Below, one piece after another: positions 51,002 through 52,896 of a DNA stretch of 52,896 nucleotides; position 1 is the stretch's first letter; the number at the start of each line of letters is the position of its first letter. Origin of the DNA: Myroides sp. N17-2 (lineage in GTDB: Bacteria > Bacteroidota > Bacteroidia > Flavobacteriales > Flavobacteriaceae). A model generated the notes under the pieces. The model made no database searches and had not been told where the DNA came from. It was given only the letters and a program-made list of their open reading frames with translations. Location: contig NZ_NSGJ01000038.1 in NCBI RefSeq assembly GCF_002286775.1, positions 1 through 52,896 of the forward strand, read 5' to 3'. The position numbers were made by a program, and so were the translations under genes.

Positions 51002-52531
51002 TTAGGAATTGTATTGCTTATAGTCTGTATCGAGGATACTTATATCAACAACTCCTTGTGCATTTTTGATTAATCTTCTACAGGATAAACTTAAATGTTT
51101 TAAATGAACTTGTTTATTAGCTTTAGCATATTTTTCAGTAAGTTTATTAATTGTTTCTATTGCAGACATATCTGTAATTCGACTTTCCTTGAAATCAATA
51201 ATAATCTGATCAGGATCATTCTCTATATCAAATTTTTCAAGAAATATTGTAGTTGAACCAAAAAATAAAGGTCCATATATTTCATAATGTTTTATTCCAT
51301 TTTTATCGATATATTTTCTAGCTCTTATTCGTTTAGCGCTTTCCCACGCAAAAACAAGAGCAGAAACAATAACTCCTATTAATACAGCTAATGCTAAATT
51401 ATGCAATATAACTGTTATACTCGCTACTAGGATAATAACAAAGATATCGTGGCGAGGCATTTTATTTATTATTTTAAAACTAGCCCATTCAAAAGTTCCA
51501 ATGGCTACCATCATCATTACTCCAACTAATGCAGCCATAGGTATTTGCTCAATTACAGGACCTGCAACTAAAATTATTAATAGTATAGAACATGCTCCTA
51601 CAAGAGCAGAGAGTCTTGTTCTTCCCCCAGCACCTATATTTACTAGGGATTGTGCAACCATAGCACAACCTCCCATACCACCAAAAAATCCATTCGTAAT
51701 ATTAGCAATACCTTGGGCAGTTGCTTCTCTATTTGAATGTCCTCTTGTATTCGTAATTTCATCAACCATATTAAGTGTAAGTAAACTCTCAATAAGCCCA
51801 ACTCCTGCCATAACAATAGAGTAAGGGAATATGATTTTTAAAGTTTCAAAGGTAAAGGGAATATTTGGAATATGGAAAGTAGGTAAGGAGCCTCCTACAG
51901 AGGCAATATCAATTACTTTTTTAGTATCAATATTAAAAAAGTAAACAAGTGCAAAAACAACAATAATAGCTGCAAGAGAAGATGGTATTACTTTTGTTAC
52001 TTTAGGAAGTAAAATTACTATTGTAATTGTAAGTAAAGTTAATCCAATCATAAGATATAAGGCTGAACCTTCTAACCAATTTTCAACTCCATTTGTAGTA
52101 ATTTTAAATTGAACAATTTGTGACATAAAAATGATAATTGCTAATCCATTTAAAAATCCATACATTACTGAGGAAGGAATTAACCGAATGTATTTACCGA
52201 GTTTTAATACTCCCACAAGTAGTTGTAAAAGTCCTGCTAATACAACAGCAGCAAAGAGGTATTCTGTTCCATAACTAGCTGCAAGAGCAATAAGTACTAC
52301 AACAGTTGCTCCAGCTCCTCCTGAGACCATACCAGGCCTTCCTCCTAATATTGCTGTTACAAGTCCCATTAAAAAAGCAGCATATAAACCTGTCAATGGT
52401 GATAGACCTGCTAGTATAGCAAAAGATAAGGATTCAGGTATCATAGTCATAGATACCGCTAAACCAGCCAATATCTCATTTTTGTAATTGATTGGTTGAC
52501 TAAAATCAAATAAATTGATTAGTTGCTTCAT
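51002..52531 (-). CDS. SulP family inorganic anion transporter
   Basis: A 509-residue inner-membrane anion transporter of the SLC26/SulP family. About 12-14 helices come first: SQPINYKNEILAGLAVSMTMIPESLSFAILAGLSPLTGLYAAFLMGL (quoted in part), GGRPGMVSGGAGATVV, and GGMGGCAMVAQSLVNI with GGRTRLS. A C-terminal STAS domain (DPDQIIIDFKESRITDMSAIETINKLTEKYAKANKQVHLKHLS) follows. The substrate may be sulfate, bicarbonate or another anion. It converges on arsenic unit 2 but has no direct functional link to it. It is flanked by two IS200-like left ends. Confidence 0.94.
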   Translation of the reverse strand: MKQLINLFDFSQPINYKNEILAGLAVSMTMIPESLSFAILAGLSPLTGLYAAFLMGLVTAILGGRPGMVSGGAGATVVVLIALAASYGTEYLFAAVVLAGLLQLLVGVLKLGKYIRLIPSSVMYGFLNGLAIIIFMSQIVQFKITTNGVENWLEGSALYLMIGLTLLTITIVILLPKVTKVIPSSLAAIIVVFALVYFFNIDTKKVIDIASVGGSLPTFHIPNIPFTFETLKIIFPYSIVMAGVGLIESLLTLNMVDEITNTRGHSNREATAQGIANITNGFFGGMGGCAMVAQSLVNIGAGGRTRLSALVGACSILLIILVAGPVIEQIPMAALVGVMMMVAIGTFEWASFKIINKMPRHDIFVIILVASITVILHNLALAVLIGVIVSALVFAWESAKRIRARKYIDKNGIKHYEIYGPLFFGSTTIFLEKFDIENDPDQIIIDFKESRITDMSAIETINKLTEKYAKANKQVHLKHLSLSCRRLIKNAQGVVDISILDTDYKQYNS

Positions 52532-52781
52532 AGAAAAAAAATTAAATAAGTATGACGCTTTGTAATTTTAATTACAAGCAATAATAGATATGATATATGT
52601 ACTTTTATAAGTATATATAAGATAAGTCCATGACAAAAGTGCCAAAGGAAATAATTGGATAAAAAAAACTATTAGCCTAAGATCAAGGCGGAGTAATTTG
52701 AGAAGATATTTTTACTGTTTTTTTCATAAGTTACAAAGTTATTGCTTTTTTATTGTATTCTGAAGACTTTTTTAATTTTTA
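52532..52781. other. Upstream region of the SulP gene
   Basis: AT-rich, no coding frame. It should contain the minus-strand SulP promoter; I see no exact TAnnTTTG match on that strand. Confidence 0.4.
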
Positions 52782-52838
52782 TTGGTCGCAGACTATAGTT
52801 AAAACTATGCACTTTAGTGCATTTAGCTTTCAGCTTCT
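52782..52838 (+). mobile_element. IS200/IS605-like left end
   Basis: Contains ATAGTT-AA-AACTAT and ATGCACT-TT-AGTGCAT, two short perfect hairpins of the kind recognised by single-strand transposases, followed 22 bases later by a start codon. The resemblance to the remnant at 50814-50870 confirms that it is a repeated element end. Confidence 0.65.
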
Positions 52839-52847
52839 AAAAATGTT

Positions 52848-52896
52848 TACCTTTGATATATGGAATATCAAGGCACAAATGGACACAGTGTCTCTC
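52848..52896 (+). CDS. tnpA: Probable IS200-like transposase TnpA, 5' end only
   Basis: The coding part starts at ATG 52860; the entry also includes a TAnnTTTG match (TACCTTTG, 52848-52855) just before it. Only 12 codons fit in the window: MEYQGTNGHSVS. The short N-terminus with H-S-V resembles IS200 transposases (for example ...HTVSRL), and the structured left end upstream supports it. The gene is cut by the window edge, so the family is not proved. Confidence 0.5.

Overview
The window looks like a chromosomal segment of an AT-rich member of the Flavobacteriaceae, probably close to Myroides. This is judged from gene families and synteny, not from a search. Three things point there: promoters of the Bacteroidetes TAnnTTTG type rather than TATAAT, almost no Shine-Dalgarno sequences, and typical flavobacterial gene sets (peroxiredoxin-thioredoxin-DUF6952; ftsK-lolA-lptF/G-ribB; a CTnDOT-like integrase).

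Left part (1-34.3 kb) is mostly core genome. In order it holds: the tail of an unidentified gene, a family 2 glycosyltransferase, an LTA-synthase-like phosphotransferase, dapD and a beta-hydroxyacid dehydrogenase; an AraC regulator followed by a three-gene RND efflux system; a second AraC regulator divergent from a quinone-oxidoreductase-like enzyme; a very long WG-repeat lipoprotein; a CBS protein and two tandem 66-residue paralogues; a bestrophin-like channel and an NhaC antiporter; a peroxide-defence cluster (2-Cys peroxiredoxin, thioredoxin-like, DUF6952, Tpx); then ftsK-lolA-lptF/G-ribB. Gene-free stretches in this part carry unusual repeats: a nested palindrome, an exact-period 100-bp tandem duplication, 11-bp tandem repeats joined to a 14-bp perfect inverted repeat, and two copies of a roughly 150-bp MITE-like element.

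At 34.5 kb is tRNA-Ser(UGA), followed directly by a tyrosine recombinase of the CTnDOT type. This looks like the left edge of an integrated island. The island holds two small HTH proteins, a truncated trypsin-like protease caught between diverged direct repeats, NhaA, a DUF389 membrane protein, TatC and a large arsenic locus.

The arsenic locus (42.3-50.7 kb) has two regulator-led units. Unit 1 is ArsR1, DUF6428, an ArsC-like phosphatase, Acr3 and an ArsO-like monooxygenase: arsenate reduction, arsenite efflux and flavin chemistry. Unit 2 is ArsR2, ArsF, ArsG, ArsE, ArsD and ArsA: the ArsEFG set known for nitroaromatic arsenicals, joined to the ArsD metallochaperone and the ArsA ATPase. Each ArsR gene has its own class of palindromic operator both upstream and downstream of it, so the two units appear separately controlled. 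ArsA has no ArsB partner here and may energise Acr3. The window ends with a SulP transporter lying between two copies of an IS200-like left end, the second of which leads into the first codons of a probable tnpA.
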